This document shows, piece by piece, positions 18,217 through 26,912 of a stretch of DNA of 64,000 nt (its first letter is position 1; each line of letters begins with the position of its first letter). The translations under genes and the position numbers were made by a program. Below the pieces are notes generated by a model. That model searched no databases, was not told the DNA's origin, and saw only the letters and a program-made list of their open reading frames with translations. This stretch comes from Phaeobacter sp. QD34_24. GTDB taxonomy: Bacteria > Pseudomonadota > Alphaproteobacteria > Rhodobacterales > Rhodobacteraceae. Location of the stretch: NCBI RefSeq assembly GCF_028890115.1, contig NZ_JARCJD010000009.1:1-64000 (forward strand), in the 5' to 3' direction.

Positions 18217-19499
18217 TGCTTTCCTCTCCAGGGGTGGGATTTGAACCAGGCGGCGCCATAGGCGCAGGTGATGATCAGGGCAAAGCCCGCGATATTGGCG
18301 GCGGCGGTGATCAGGATGCCGCGATCCGTCTGATCCAGGGCAAAGCCGATGAGCCGGGCCAGCGCCATGGAGAAGACAAAGACCGCGAGGGATTGCTGGC
18401 CCACCTTGGTGATGATCCTCAGTACCCGTGCCCAGAGGCGTGCGGCCGCAGAGTGACCCGTGGCAATCAGGCGCCGACCGCCGGTGCCCGCGATGGCCCA
18501 GCCCAGATAGGCAAGCGCCAGGAAATGGGCATAGCGCAAGAGGCCGAAATCGGTTTTCTCTCGCCACTCTTCCGTGATCTGCCAGCTGGGGCGGATGAGA
18601 TCGGCCAGATCCCTGTTCCAGGCCTCCAGCCACAGGAAGACCTTCCACGACCCGAAGGGAGCTGACAGGATCACGAAGGCGGCAGAGAGCAGGATCAGGA
18701 TGCGCGACAGGGGGGGGACGGGCAGCCAGCCCTTCATGAAGGCAAAACCGGTGAAGAACAGCAATTGCCAGCCAAAGGGGTTGAAGAACCATTCCCGCGT
18801 AGACCACGGCTCTGCGGGCAGCGACAGCCCATCGGGGCCAAGCCCGATCATATAGGGGTTGGCGGCCAGCCAGATTGTGGCGCTGGTCGCGGCAATGGCC
18901 CACAGCCCGAGGCGCTCCAGCCCCATCATCAGGGGCATCAGTGCCAAAACGACCAGATACATCGGCAGGATGTCAAAGTAGTTCGGCACATAGGTCAGTG
19001 TAAACAGCCCCAGCAGCTGCGGCATGGGATCGTCGAAGAAGGGCATGAGGTTCAGGGACGCCGCGTAGCTCGTATCAAAGGCGCCGCTCAGATCCAGCGC
19101 CGCCATGGTCATGGCGACGAAGAAGAACAACCCGATATGGGCCCAGAAGACCTGCCAGCAGCGAAACACCACCCGCGCCGTTCCCAGGAGCCAGCCGCGC
19201 CGCGCGAAGGATCCGCCAAAGGCGATCGCCGAGGCCATGCCTGAGCAGAACACGAAGATTTCGGTTGCATCGGAAAACCCGAAGCGCGCCGGGATCCAGC
19301 CGGTCCAGCGGTTTTCGGGGATATGGGCCACCAGGATGATGAACATGGCGATCCCGCGGTAGAAATCGAGCCGCGGATCGCGCAGTCGCCCCGGCGCTGC
19401 AGCAGCGGATGCGGGCGGGTGCAGGCTATTGGCGACCCGGGTTTCGGGCGGGCTCTGAGACGTGTCTGCGGGGTCGGGAAACTTGGAAATACGCGCCAT
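18213..19499 (-). CDS. opgC: OpgC-family glucan-modifying acyltransferase
   Basis: A 428-residue polytopic membrane protein with about ten helices. The opening LDFYRGIAMFIILVAHIPEN and the stretch FGFSDATEIFVFCSGMASAI are characteristic of OpgC, which adds succinyl groups to periplasmic glucans. The N-terminal about 45 residues are polar and Pro/Ser-rich. It is the first gene of the opgC-opgG-opgH operon. Because opgH downstream is broken, the glucan substrate may not be made in this strain. Confidence 0.9.
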   Translation of the reverse strand: MARISKFPDPADTSQSPPETRVANSLHPPASAAAAPGRLRDPRLDFYRGIAMFIILVAHIPENRWTGWIPARFGFSDATEIFVFCSGMASAIAFGGSFARRGWLLGTARVVFRCWQVFWAHIGLFFFVAMTMAALDLSGAFDTSYAASLNLMPFFDDPMPQLLGLFTLTYVPNYFDILPMYLVVLALMPLMMGLERLGLWAIAATSATIWLAANPYMIGLGPDGLSLPAEPWSTREWFFNPFGWQLLFFTGFAFMKGWLPVPPLSRILILLSAAFVILSAPFGSWKVFLWLEAWNRDLADLIRPSWQITEEWREKTDFGLLRYAHFLALAYLGWAIAGTGGRRLIATGHSAAARLWARVLRIITKVGQQSLAVFVFSMALARLIGFALDQTDRGILITAAANIAGFALIITCAYGAAWFKSHPWRGKQ

Positions 19500-19548
19500 C
19501 TGAAAAGGCTCATTCTAAAGGACGATCAAGATAGGGACAGGTGCTGCG

Positions 19549-20916
19549 TCATTCGGCGGGCAGGCTTTGCGCGCCGGAGCCGTCAAGCGCTGCGGAAATC
19601 AGGCTGCGGCGGGCCAGTGCGTAGGTGTCCTCGGCGCCGCCGCGCTGGGCGCGACGGGCATCCAGGATTGCGGTGACCTCGGTCAGGCGACCGGCCCGGA
19701 TCCCGGCATCGATGGTCATGCGCTCAAAGACATCGCGCTGGGCGTGGCTGCCTCCGGCCAGCTGCATCGTGCCCCGTGCCTGCGCCAGGTGATCGAAGGC
19801 GAGGCCATAGTTGCCCTCGCCAAAGGCCTCCAGCCCGCTGGCGGCGGCCCGGCCCGGATCGGCCATGCGCTGCATCGCCTCGTTTCGGCCTGCGGTCGCG
19901 GCATCGGCATGAATGCGCTGCACCATGCGGCGGGTGTCACCCGCGCGGCCGCGTCCGGCCAGTGCCAAGAGGTAATGCAGATCGGCAAAGATCAGGCTGC
20001 CGTCCTCGGTGCGGGCGGCGCAAAGCTCCGACAGCTCCTCCCAACGGGTACCCACCGCGATCCCTTCCAGCTCCAGCCGCATCAAGAGCGACGTGGCATT
20101 GGAGATATCGCGGTAATCGTCAGTCCTGTCCTTGCGGATCTCGCGGTCGTAGAGATCCAGAACCAGTTCGGTCTGGCCCAGGTCCAGATGCATCAGCGCC
20201 TTGTGCCACCAGACGTGGTAGCGGAAGTTGTTGCAATGGCTCCAGGCGTCTTCGCGGCCGGTCAGCCAGTCGAGGCCCGCCCTGGCGTTGCCGGTCATGT
20301 CATGAACATGGGCCACCGCATGCAGCCCCCAGGCATCGTCCGGTGCCATCCAGAGTGCCTGCCGACCGGCGGTCTCGGCCTTGGTGTAGTCGCCGGTTTC
20401 CTCCAGCGCGAAGGCATGACAGCCCAAGAGGTAGCCGCGTCCGGGATGATCCGGGGCATAGGCAGACAAAACCCGCTCCACCGAGCGGCGCATGCCTTGG
20501 TTGTCTCCCAGCACAAAGCGGATCGCCTGGCTCATCTTCATCGCCAGACTGTCGGCGGGATGCGCGCGCAGGATCTGTTCGAGCAGTTGAACGGCCTGGC
20601 TAGGGCGCCCCGCAAGCCACAGTTTCAAAGCATCGGCATATAGTCTTTCCCGGGGCAGGGCGCTTTCATAGCCGATCTGCGCCGCCTTCAGCGCCTCCAT
20701 GGCGCCATCGCGCATTTCCGAGCGGCCCAGCAGCATCAGGAACAGCCCCTTGGCGGATTGTGCAAGGGTGAAGCCCGGTTCAGCCTCCAGCAGTTTGCCC
20801 AGGTGCACCGGCGCATCGGCGCCATGGGCCAGAACCCCAAGCTGCACCTTGTTCCACAGATCGAGACTGGCCGGATCGCTCAGGCTGGTTTCCTGTCCAA
20901 AGATATCGTCCGTCAT
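19549..20916 (-). CDS. Tetratricopeptide-repeat protein (TTC38-like)
   Basis: A 455-residue soluble protein made largely of helical TPR-type repeats. Its central part (HPGRGYLLGCHAFALEETGD, then WGLHAVAHVHDMTGNARAGL and WWHKALMHLDLGQ) resembles the TTC38 family found in alphaproteobacteria and animals. There is no signal peptide. The frame is open to 21135, but ATG 20916 (MTDDIFGQE) has GAGGA upstream and begins the conserved part. The function of the family is unknown. It stands alone between opgC and the CoA transferase terminator. Confidence 0.8.
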   Translation of the reverse strand: MTDDIFGQETSLSDPASLDLWNKVQLGVLAHGADAPVHLGKLLEAEPGFTLAQSAKGLFLMLLGRSEMRDGAMEALKAAQIGYESALPRERLYADALKLWLAGRPSQAVQLLEQILRAHPADSLAMKMSQAIRFVLGDNQGMRRSVERVLSAYAPDHPGRGYLLGCHAFALEETGDYTKAETAGRQALWMAPDDAWGLHAVAHVHDMTGNARAGLDWLTGREDAWSHCNNFRYHVWWHKALMHLDLGQTELVLDLYDREIRKDRTDDYRDISNATSLLMRLELEGIAVGTRWEELSELCAARTEDGSLIFADLHYLLALAGRGRAGDTRRMVQRIHADAATAGRNEAMQRMADPGRAAASGLEAFGEGNYGLAFDHLAQARGTMQLAGGSHAQRDVFERMTIDAGIRAGRLTEVTAILDARRAQRGGAEDTYALARRSLISAALDGSGAQSLPAE

Positions 20917-21087
20917 GATGTTCCATCCTCGCCGCCGGTGTTTTGCTGTTGAAGCAAGGGTAGAACAGGGCAATTTCCCAAGCGACTGGCGCTCGCGCTT
21001 TGGTGATGGCGCGTGTGTGGGGTGGGGGGAATGACGCTGAAACAGGCTGCAAAAGCAGGCGTATTCCTGCCATTTGAGGCCACAGGA

Positions 21088-21118
21088 AACAAAACGCCCG
21101 CCAAAATGGCGGGCGTTT
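21088..21118 (-). terminator. Terminator after the CoA transferase gene
   Basis: A 12-base stem (21092-21103 with 21107-21118) and a 3-base loop. Read on the minus strand it is followed by TTTTGTTTCC. It ends the ThDP enzyme/CoA transferase unit 48 bases past its stop. Confidence 0.8.
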
Positions 21119-21165
21119 GCCGGTTTTTGTAACATTCGGCGGGCCTTTGCCCGGCGGGATGCTTC

Positions 21166-22368
21166 TCAAGAGGCCGAAAACGGGTCTTCGGCGCCGAGAA
21201 TCCCGTCGCCGTCAGCACCGCAACCGGGCGGGGCATGGCGGTAGGTCACCGGTGTGCGGGAGAAGTTCAGCGGGTTGCCCAGCAGTTTGACGGGGATATC
21301 TCCGGCCTGCATATCAATCGCCATGCCGCGGGCGGCGACCTGATCCGAGGCAAAGACCCGGTCCAGCGTCTGCACCGGCCCTGCGGTGACCTTGCGCGCC
21401 TCCATGGCGGCGATCACCTCGTCCATGGTGAAGCGTTTGAGCGCCGGGATCATGATGTCATTCAGCGCCGCGCGATGTTCCAGCCGGGCCGGATTGTTGG
21501 CAAAGCGCGGATCCTCGGCCAGGCCTTCAAGGCCCAGAAATTCCATCACCCGGCGGAATTGCGCGTCATTGCCGATTGCAAGGATCACATGGGAATCCGA
21601 GGTTTCGTAGACCCCGTAAGGCATGATCGAGGGGTGCTCGTTGCCGCGCCGGGAGGGCAGGTTGCCGGTGTTGAGATAGGCAACGCCCTCGTTGATCAGC
21701 CAGGCGATGGTGCTGTCCACCAGGGCCAGATCGATCTGCTGTCCCTCGCCGGTTTGCTCCTGATGGCGCAGGGCGGCAAGGATGCCGATACAGGCATACA
21801 TGCCGCACATCACATCGGCGATGCCGGTGCCGACCTTCACCGGTTGTCCCTCGGGATCGCCGGTCAGCGACATGATCCCGGCAAACCCCTGTGCCACCAG
21901 ATCATAGCCGGGACGGTGGCTGTTGGGGCCGGTCTGCCCGTAGCCCGAGATCGAGCAATAGACCAGCCGGGGGAAGTCATCCTTGAGGCTGGCGTAGTCC
22001 AGACCGTATTTCGCAAGGCCTCCGGGTTTGAAATTCTCGATCAGGATATCGGCCTTGGCCGCCAGCCTGTGGATCTCGGCCTGACCTTCGGGGGTGGTGA
22101 TGTCGATGGCCACCGAACGCTTGTTGCGGTTGGCGGCCATGTAATAGGCCGACAGATCCGTGGGATTGCCATCTTCGTCCATCGCATAGGGCGGCCCCCA
22201 TTGGCGGGTATCATCGCCGCCGGATTTGGGGTTTTCCACCTTGATCACGGTGGCGCCCAGATCGCCCAACATCTGGGTGCAGGTGGGACCCGCCAGAATG
22301 CGCGACAGGTCCAGAACCTTGACGCCCTTGAGGGCGCCGTGCGGCAGCAAGTCAGATGCGTCCATCAT
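21166..22368 (-). CDS. CaiB/BaiF-family CoA transferase (class III)
   Basis: A 400-residue enzyme that moves CoA between carboxylic acids through an aspartyl-CoA intermediate. Family landmarks are GVKVLDLSRILAGPTCTQML, GATVIKVENPKSGGDDTR, RNKRSVAIDI and the region GYDLVAQGFAGIMSLTGDP; the catalytic Asp is probably the one in the VMCGMYACIGIL segment, by analogy. It starts at ATG 22368 behind GGGAGG; the upstream extension lies in the previous gene. It overlaps the ThDP-enzyme gene by 17 bases, so the two probably act together. The acid is not predictable from sequence alone. Confidence 0.88.
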   Translation of the reverse strand: MMDASDLLPHGALKGVKVLDLSRILAGPTCTQMLGDLGATVIKVENPKSGGDDTRQWGPPYAMDEDGNPTDLSAYYMAANRNKRSVAIDITTPEGQAEIHRLAAKADILIENFKPGGLAKYGLDYASLKDDFPRLVYCSISGYGQTGPNSHRPGYDLVAQGFAGIMSLTGDPEGQPVKVGTGIADVMCGMYACIGILAALRHQEQTGEGQQIDLALVDSTIAWLINEGVAYLNTGNLPSRRGNEHPSIMPYGVYETSDSHVILAIGNDAQFRRVMEFLGLEGLAEDPRFANNPARLEHRAALNDIMIPALKRFTMDEVIAAMEARKVTAGPVQTLDRVFASDQVAARGMAIDMQAGDIPVKLLGNPLNFSRTPVTYRHAPPGCGADGDGILGAEDPFSAS

Positions 22369-23965
22369 ATCCTCCCGGTTCGATTTCGGCAGAGATGACA
22401 GTGAAACGATCCGAAGCCAAGGCCCCTGCCAGGGCTTTGCGCAGTTCCGTTCGGTCACGAACCGTCACGCCGTTGCCCCCAAGGGCGCGGCCCATGGCGG
22501 CAAAATCGTGGCGCGCGAAATCGACACCCCGGTTTGGCAATTGGCGCTGGCGCTGTTTGAGCTCGATCAGGGCCAGGCTGGCATCGGCAAAGACGACGAA
22601 GATCGGCGCGACGCCCAGCTCCGCTGCGGAGGCAAGTTCTCCGGTCACCATCAGGAAGCCCGCATCGCCGGAAAAGCTGACCACGGGGCGGTCCGGCTGT
22701 ACCAGCTTGCGCCCGATCGCCATCGGCACGGCGCAGCCCATGGTGCAGAGACCCGAGGACTGGATCAGCCCGCGCGGCTCTGTGCACTGCCACATCTGGC
22801 TCAGCAGGATGCGATGGGCGCCGCTGTCTGCGGTGGCAAGGGTGTTTTCCGGCAGGGTTGCCCGACATTCGGCGATGACAGCCGAAGGTCCCCAAGTATC
22901 GTCTTGCGGGAAGGCCGTGGCAAGTCCTGCCCGTGTTGCCTCGATCTCGCCGCCGGTCCAGGTGTCGGCTGCGGCGCCCGCTGGTGTCAGCGCGGTCAAC
23001 ATGGGGGTAAGCGGCGCCACGATGCTGAGGCTGGCGTGATGCATGTAATGGGTGTTGGCCTCGGCGGCGACTTCGATCACCCTTTGCCGGTTTGGGTCCC
23101 AGGCGTTGCGCCAGCCGGGGCGCATCTCGATGGGATCATAGCCAAGCGGCAGGATCAGATCCGCCTGTTTGACCAAGGGCAAGAGGTGACGGTCCGCGAG
23201 CGGAGACAATCCTGCGCCACCCAAGCACAGGGGGTGATCTTCCGGCAGGATGCCCTTGGCCTTGTAGGTGGTGACAAAGGGGATCTGGTATGCCTCCAGG
23301 AAAGCGCTGAGGGCAGGGCCTGCCTGCTCGCCCACCGCATCCAGGCCGATGATCGCCAGGGGGCGTTTTGCCTCGCTCAGCCAGGATTGCGCCTGCGCCA
23401 GTGTTGCGTCCTCTGGCACCGTGGGGGCTGCAGGCGCGCGGCGGGTGTTGCGATCCCTGGCGGGCGCATCCGCGACCGAGATCGGCACGTCGATATGCAC
23501 CGGTCCGGAGCGCGGCTCTGTCGCGATGGAAACGGCCTTGTCGGCGATGATATCGGCAGCCTCGGCGTTTAGCCGGAAGGTGGCCTTGGTGATCGGGGCA
23601 AAGACCGCGCGGTGATCCAGCACCTGATGGGTATAGGTCTGCTCTTCGGCAGCATCGACGCAGCCGGTCAGCACCAGCATCGGCACCCGGTCCTGATGGG
23701 CATTGGCCACCACGTTGACGCCATTGAGGGCACCGGGGCCAAGCGTCGCCACCAGGATCACCGGCGCGCCATCGCCGTGATGCACCCCTTCGCCCATGAA
23801 GCCGGCTGCGTTTTCATGCTTGGCGAGATGAAAGGTGATGCCCGCGGCCTCCAGCGCATCCACCAGGGTCAGCACCTCGCCGCCGGGCATGCCAAAGGCG
23901 TGGCGGCACCCGGCCTCATACAGCCGACGGGCCAGAACATCGGCTGCGCGAATATCTTGTGTCAT
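22352..23965 (-). CDS. Thiamine diphosphate-dependent enzyme, acetolactate synthase-like
   Basis: A 537-residue ThDP enzyme with the three domains of the acetolactate synthase/benzoylformate decarboxylase superfamily: pyrimidine-binding (GMPGGEVLTLVDAL; catalytic Glu in HENAAGFMGEG at about residue 55), central (RPLAIIGLDAVGEQAG) and diphosphate-binding (FSGDAGFLMVTGEL). The usual Asn pair after GDG-type motifs is replaced by FADASLALIELKQ, so the exact reaction is uncertain. The partner CoA transferase recalls the oxalyl-CoA decarboxylase/formyl-CoA transferase arrangement, but the sequence is not clearly oxalyl-CoA decarboxylase. Start ATG 23965 (MTQDIRAAD); the upstream 22 codons are less protein-like. 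Confidence 0.85.
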   Translation of the reverse strand: MTQDIRAADVLARRLYEAGCRHAFGMPGGEVLTLVDALEAAGITFHLAKHENAAGFMGEGVHHGDGAPVILVATLGPGALNGVNVVANAHQDRVPMLVLTGCVDAAEEQTYTHQVLDHRAVFAPITKATFRLNAEAADIIADKAVSIATEPRSGPVHIDVPISVADAPARDRNTRRAPAAPTVPEDATLAQAQSWLSEAKRPLAIIGLDAVGEQAGPALSAFLEAYQIPFVTTYKAKGILPEDHPLCLGGAGLSPLADRHLLPLVKQADLILPLGYDPIEMRPGWRNAWDPNRQRVIEVAAEANTHYMHHASLSIVAPLTPMLTALTPAGAAADTWTGGEIEATRAGLATAFPQDDTWGPSAVIAECRATLPENTLATADSGAHRILLSQMWQCTEPRGLIQSSGLCTMGCAVPMAIGRKLVQPDRPVVSFSGDAGFLMVTGELASAAELGVAPIFVVFADASLALIELKQRQRQLPNRGVDFARHDFAAMGRALGGNGVTVRDRTELRKALAGALASDRFTVISAEIEPGGYDGRI

Positions 23966-24043
23966 GACAATCCGTTCCTCACTGATCCACGCCAGATTGC
24001 CCGTCCCACCGTCGGGTGCAAGGACCCTCACGGCTCTGTGACC

Positions 24044-24526
24044 CTAGTTCACCGCCTCCCGCGCGATCTTTGCGAAACGCCTGTCCAACTCCTCGGCAAG
24101 GGCCGATAGCCTGTCTCCGCCTTCATCGCGGTAGGGAGCAAAGACATGACTTGGGCGTTTGTAGGAGAGCTGCGCCGTGCCATCGGGGGATTCGGTGACA
24201 TAAAGACGGATCGGGGCTTCGATCATGGCGGCGGTGGACGTGGCAAGGATCTTCACCGCAAAGTGGTTGTTGAAGACGCCGATCACCCGGTTGCCCGGAA
24301 TGGTGATGCCACGGGCGGCTGCGGCGGCGGTGGGGCCTGCCTGGGTGACCACGGCCATCCCATTGGCGCGCACCGCCGCCAGCGTATCTTGCACGAGTTG
24401 CTGGTAGGATTTCTGTGTTGCATGCACCTCCCAGCCGGGACGGGGGGAGATATCACCGGCGAGGGCTACAGAGGTCGCGAGGATGACGGAGAGGAGAACC
24501 GCCGACAGGCGCGCGTGAAGGGACAT
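24044..24526 (-). CDS. DUF302-domain exported protein
   Basis: A 160-residue protein with a signal peptide (hydrophobic stretch at about residues 5-23 ending near VALAGD) and a DUF302 domain (SYQQLVQDTLAAVRANGMAV, VIGVFNNHFAVKIL, APIRLYVTE). The fold is known but not its biochemical role. ATG 24526 (MSLHARLS) is chosen because ACGGAG lies at good spacing; ATG 24547 would put that site inside the gene. It follows phoX on the same strand after a terminator and precedes the ThDP enzyme by 78 bases. Confidence 0.82.
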   Translation of the reverse strand: MSLHARLSAVLLSVILATSVALAGDISPRPGWEVHATQKSYQQLVQDTLAAVRANGMAVVTQAGPTAAAAARGITIPGNRVIGVFNNHFAVKILATSTAAMIEAPIRLYVTESPDGTAQLSYKRPSHVFAPYRDEGGDRLSALAEELDRRFAKIAREAVN

Positions 24527-24630
24527 TGAAGGCTCCGTGAGTTGCATGTCTCGACAAGACTACATCGCCTCTTGATCACATGGTCTTACAACTGGGTGTC
24601 ATACACCTTTCGGTTGGGCGGCGGTGCGCA

Positions 24631-24664
24631 GAACAAAGAACGCGCCCCGGATCGGGGCGCGTTC
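24631..24664 (-). terminator. Terminator after phoX
   Basis: A perfect 12-base stem (24638-24649 with 24653-24664) with a 3-base loop. On the minus strand it is followed by TTTGTTCT. It lies about 25 bases past the phoX stop codon. Confidence 0.82.
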
Positions 24665-24689
24665 GCGTGGGTTCGGGCTGAAGCCGCCG

Positions 24690-26720
24690 TCAGACGGCGA
24701 TCTTGCCGCCGCCCTTCTTGGTGACCACCACGACCGAGGGGCGCGGGGGCATCTTGGGGTCGAAATCGGGCCAGCGGGTGGCCGGATCTTCAAAGGTCGA
24801 GGCGCGCTCGAACCCTTTCAGCGACTTGGTGCCATCGGTGCCGGGGTGCTGGACCGCCAGGAACAGGGTCTCGCCATTGTCGGTGAAATAGGGGCCACAG
24901 AGTTCCCCGCCGACGGGGCAGCGGAAGAACAGCTTGGAGGTGCCGCGCAACCCGCCTTCGGTTTCCACACCATAAAGACCATCGGACTTGCCGGTCTTGC
25001 CCCATTTGCTGCCCTGGTCGGTGGAGACCCAGAGGCGGCCATCGGCGTCAAAGGCGCAGTTGTCCGGAGAGCCGAACCAGCCGTTTACGCTGGTTTCGGG
25101 GTTCCACTGGGCGCCGACTTCGGCCAGCTCGGGATCGCCGCATTTCACCAGGATCGACCAGCTGCCACGGGTGGCCGCGTGATCGCCGCCCTCTTCCTTC
25201 ACCTCGATGATGTGGCCGAAGTTGGATTTGGCACGCGGGTTCGCCGCGTTGACCTGCTCTTCCTTCCGCTTGGAGTTGTTGGTCAGCATGATGTAGGCGG
25301 TGCCGTCTCCACGCGGCTGGGCGTCCTCGGGGCGGTCCATCGGGGTGGCGCCCAGGGCATCGGCAGCCAGGCGGGTGTCGATCAGCACGTCGGCCTGGCT
25401 GGCAAAGCCGTTCTCGGCGGTCAGCGGGCCGGTGCCGTGAACCAGCGGCATCCATTCCACGCTGCCGTCCTCGTCAAAGCGGGCCACATAGAGGATACCG
25501 TCGCTCAGCAGTTTGCTGTTGGCGGCCGCATCATCCGAGACCACACCGTTCGACACATATTTGTACTGGTAGTCAAAACGGTTGTCGTCGCCCATGTAGA
25601 CCACCAGCTTGCCCGAGGAGGAGACCACGGTTTCGGCGCCTTCATGACGGAAGCGGCCAAGGGCGGTATGTTTCACCGGCTTTGCATCGGGGTTGCGCGG
25701 ATCGACTTCGACCACCCAGCCGAAACGGTTCGGCTCATTGGGTTCCTTGTCGATGTTGAACCGGTCATAGAACTTGCCCCAGGCGTACCAGCGACCGGGC
25801 ACGCCGTAGCGTTTCATATTCTTGGCTTCGGGCTGGCCCGAGATAACGGGCTTGCCGTCGCCGTCGACCACATCGGTCCAGAAATAGCCGTGGAAGTTTT
25901 CTTCGGCCATCAGGTAGGTGCCCCAGGGGGTCATGCCGCCGGCGCAGTTGTTGAGCGTGCCGATGACCGACAGACCCGAGGGGTCGGCATTGGTCTTCAT
26001 CCGGTCATGACCGGCGGCGGGGCCGTCGATGGTCATCTCGGTGTTGAGCGGGGAAATCCGGCGGTTCATCTTGCCATCGCGCACCACGGCCCATTTGCCG
26101 TTCGCACCCTTGGCAATCTCGACCACGCTGCCGCCATGGGCGGCCATCTCGATCTCGACCAGCTCCTTGGTCATGCCTTCAAAACCAGCCTTGTCCTGGC
26201 GGCCAAGGCCGGGGAACATGACTTCCTCGTTGGTGTATTCGTGGTTCACGCAGAGCAGGCCGCGGGTGCCTTCGGCGTTCAGCGGGGTGAAGCCGACATA
26301 ATCGTTGTTGTAGCCGAATTGCTGCATCTGGGCTTCGGCAGTCTGGTTCATCACGTCGAATTCCGGCGCGTCTGCGGTGATCGGATCGCCCCAGCGCAGC
26401 AGCACGTCGGCGTCATAGCCTTCGGCGATATGGTGGGTTTCGTCGTTGCCCCAGGTCAGTTCTTCGAAGTTGTAGCGACCCGCGCCGTGGCCATCGGCAG
26501 CCGCTTCATTCGGAGCAATCAGCGCGGAGGTGCCGAACAGGGCGGTGGTGGCCGAAACACCCAGCATGCCCTTCAAGAGATCGCGGCGACCGTAGCGGGC
26601 ATTGATCACGTCACCGATGGTGCGCTCAAGTCGCGGATTGGTGGGGATATCGTCAAAGGCCTCAAAGGCTTCGGCCTTATTTCCGATTTCGGGGTCATTG
26701 ATGATTTGCTTGCGATCCAT
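24690..26720 (-). CDS. phoX: PhoX-family alkaline phosphatase
   Basis: A 676-residue Ca/Fe-dependent phosphatase (DUF839 family) that frees phosphate from organic esters outside the cell membrane. It has a Tat signal set back from the N-terminus (YGRRDLLKGMLGVSATTALF at about residues 42-61), as usual for PhoX, and a beta-propeller body with the family blocks YVGFTPLNAEGTRGLLCVNH, NNCAGGMTPWGTYLMAEENF and LWVSTDQGS. Start ATG 26720 (MDRKQIIND). A Pho-box-like repeat lies upstream, and a terminator follows. Phosphate starvation is the expected inducer. Confidence 0.95.
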   Translation of the reverse strand: MDRKQIINDPEIGNKAEAFEAFDDIPTNPRLERTIGDVINARYGRRDLLKGMLGVSATTALFGTSALIAPNEAAADGHGAGRYNFEELTWGNDETHHIAEGYDADVLLRWGDPITADAPEFDVMNQTAEAQMQQFGYNNDYVGFTPLNAEGTRGLLCVNHEYTNEEVMFPGLGRQDKAGFEGMTKELVEIEMAAHGGSVVEIAKGANGKWAVVRDGKMNRRISPLNTEMTIDGPAAGHDRMKTNADPSGLSVIGTLNNCAGGMTPWGTYLMAEENFHGYFWTDVVDGDGKPVISGQPEAKNMKRYGVPGRWYAWGKFYDRFNIDKEPNEPNRFGWVVEVDPRNPDAKPVKHTALGRFRHEGAETVVSSSGKLVVYMGDDNRFDYQYKYVSNGVVSDDAAANSKLLSDGILYVARFDEDGSVEWMPLVHGTGPLTAENGFASQADVLIDTRLAADALGATPMDRPEDAQPRGDGTAYIMLTNNSKRKEEQVNAANPRAKSNFGHIIEVKEEGGDHAATRGSWSILVKCGDPELAEVGAQWNPETSVNGWFGSPDNCAFDADGRLWVSTDQGSKWGKTGKSDGLYGVETEGGLRGTSKLFFRCPVGGELCGPYFTDNGETLFLAVQHPGTDGTKSLKGFERASTFEDPATRWPDFDPKMPPRPSVVVVTKKGGGKIAV

Positions 26721-26783
26721 GGCGTGCTCCAGATTGTCTTGGTGCCAACACAGTGTCAGCCCAGGGCTCTGTGGCGTGGCGCT

Positions 26784-26801
26784 GTAACACATGCGTGACG
26801 C
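26784..26801 (-). promoter_or_regulatory. Pho-box-like direct repeat upstream of phoX
   Basis: Read on the minus strand this is GCGTCAC-GCAT-GTGTTAC, two 7-base units 11 bases apart, like the PhoB consensus CTGTCAT-N4-CTGTCAT (five of seven and four to five of seven matches). It sits 64 bases before the phoX start. The match is imperfect, so PhoB control is an inference supported by the gene's function. Confidence 0.4.
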
Positions 26802-26912
26802 AGGCCGATGTTTATTCAAACTGTTACATGGGCCTGCGGTTTTGAATGTGCGGGCCATTTGGGCTTGCGCGTGGTCTGGCCCGCTGTCCTGCGACAGTCG
26901 CTCCCAATGCGG

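Noticed and set aside
24624-26798. 724-codon plus-strand frame opposite phoX
   Set aside because: Shadow frame; the minus-strand product is a clear PhoX with Tat signal.
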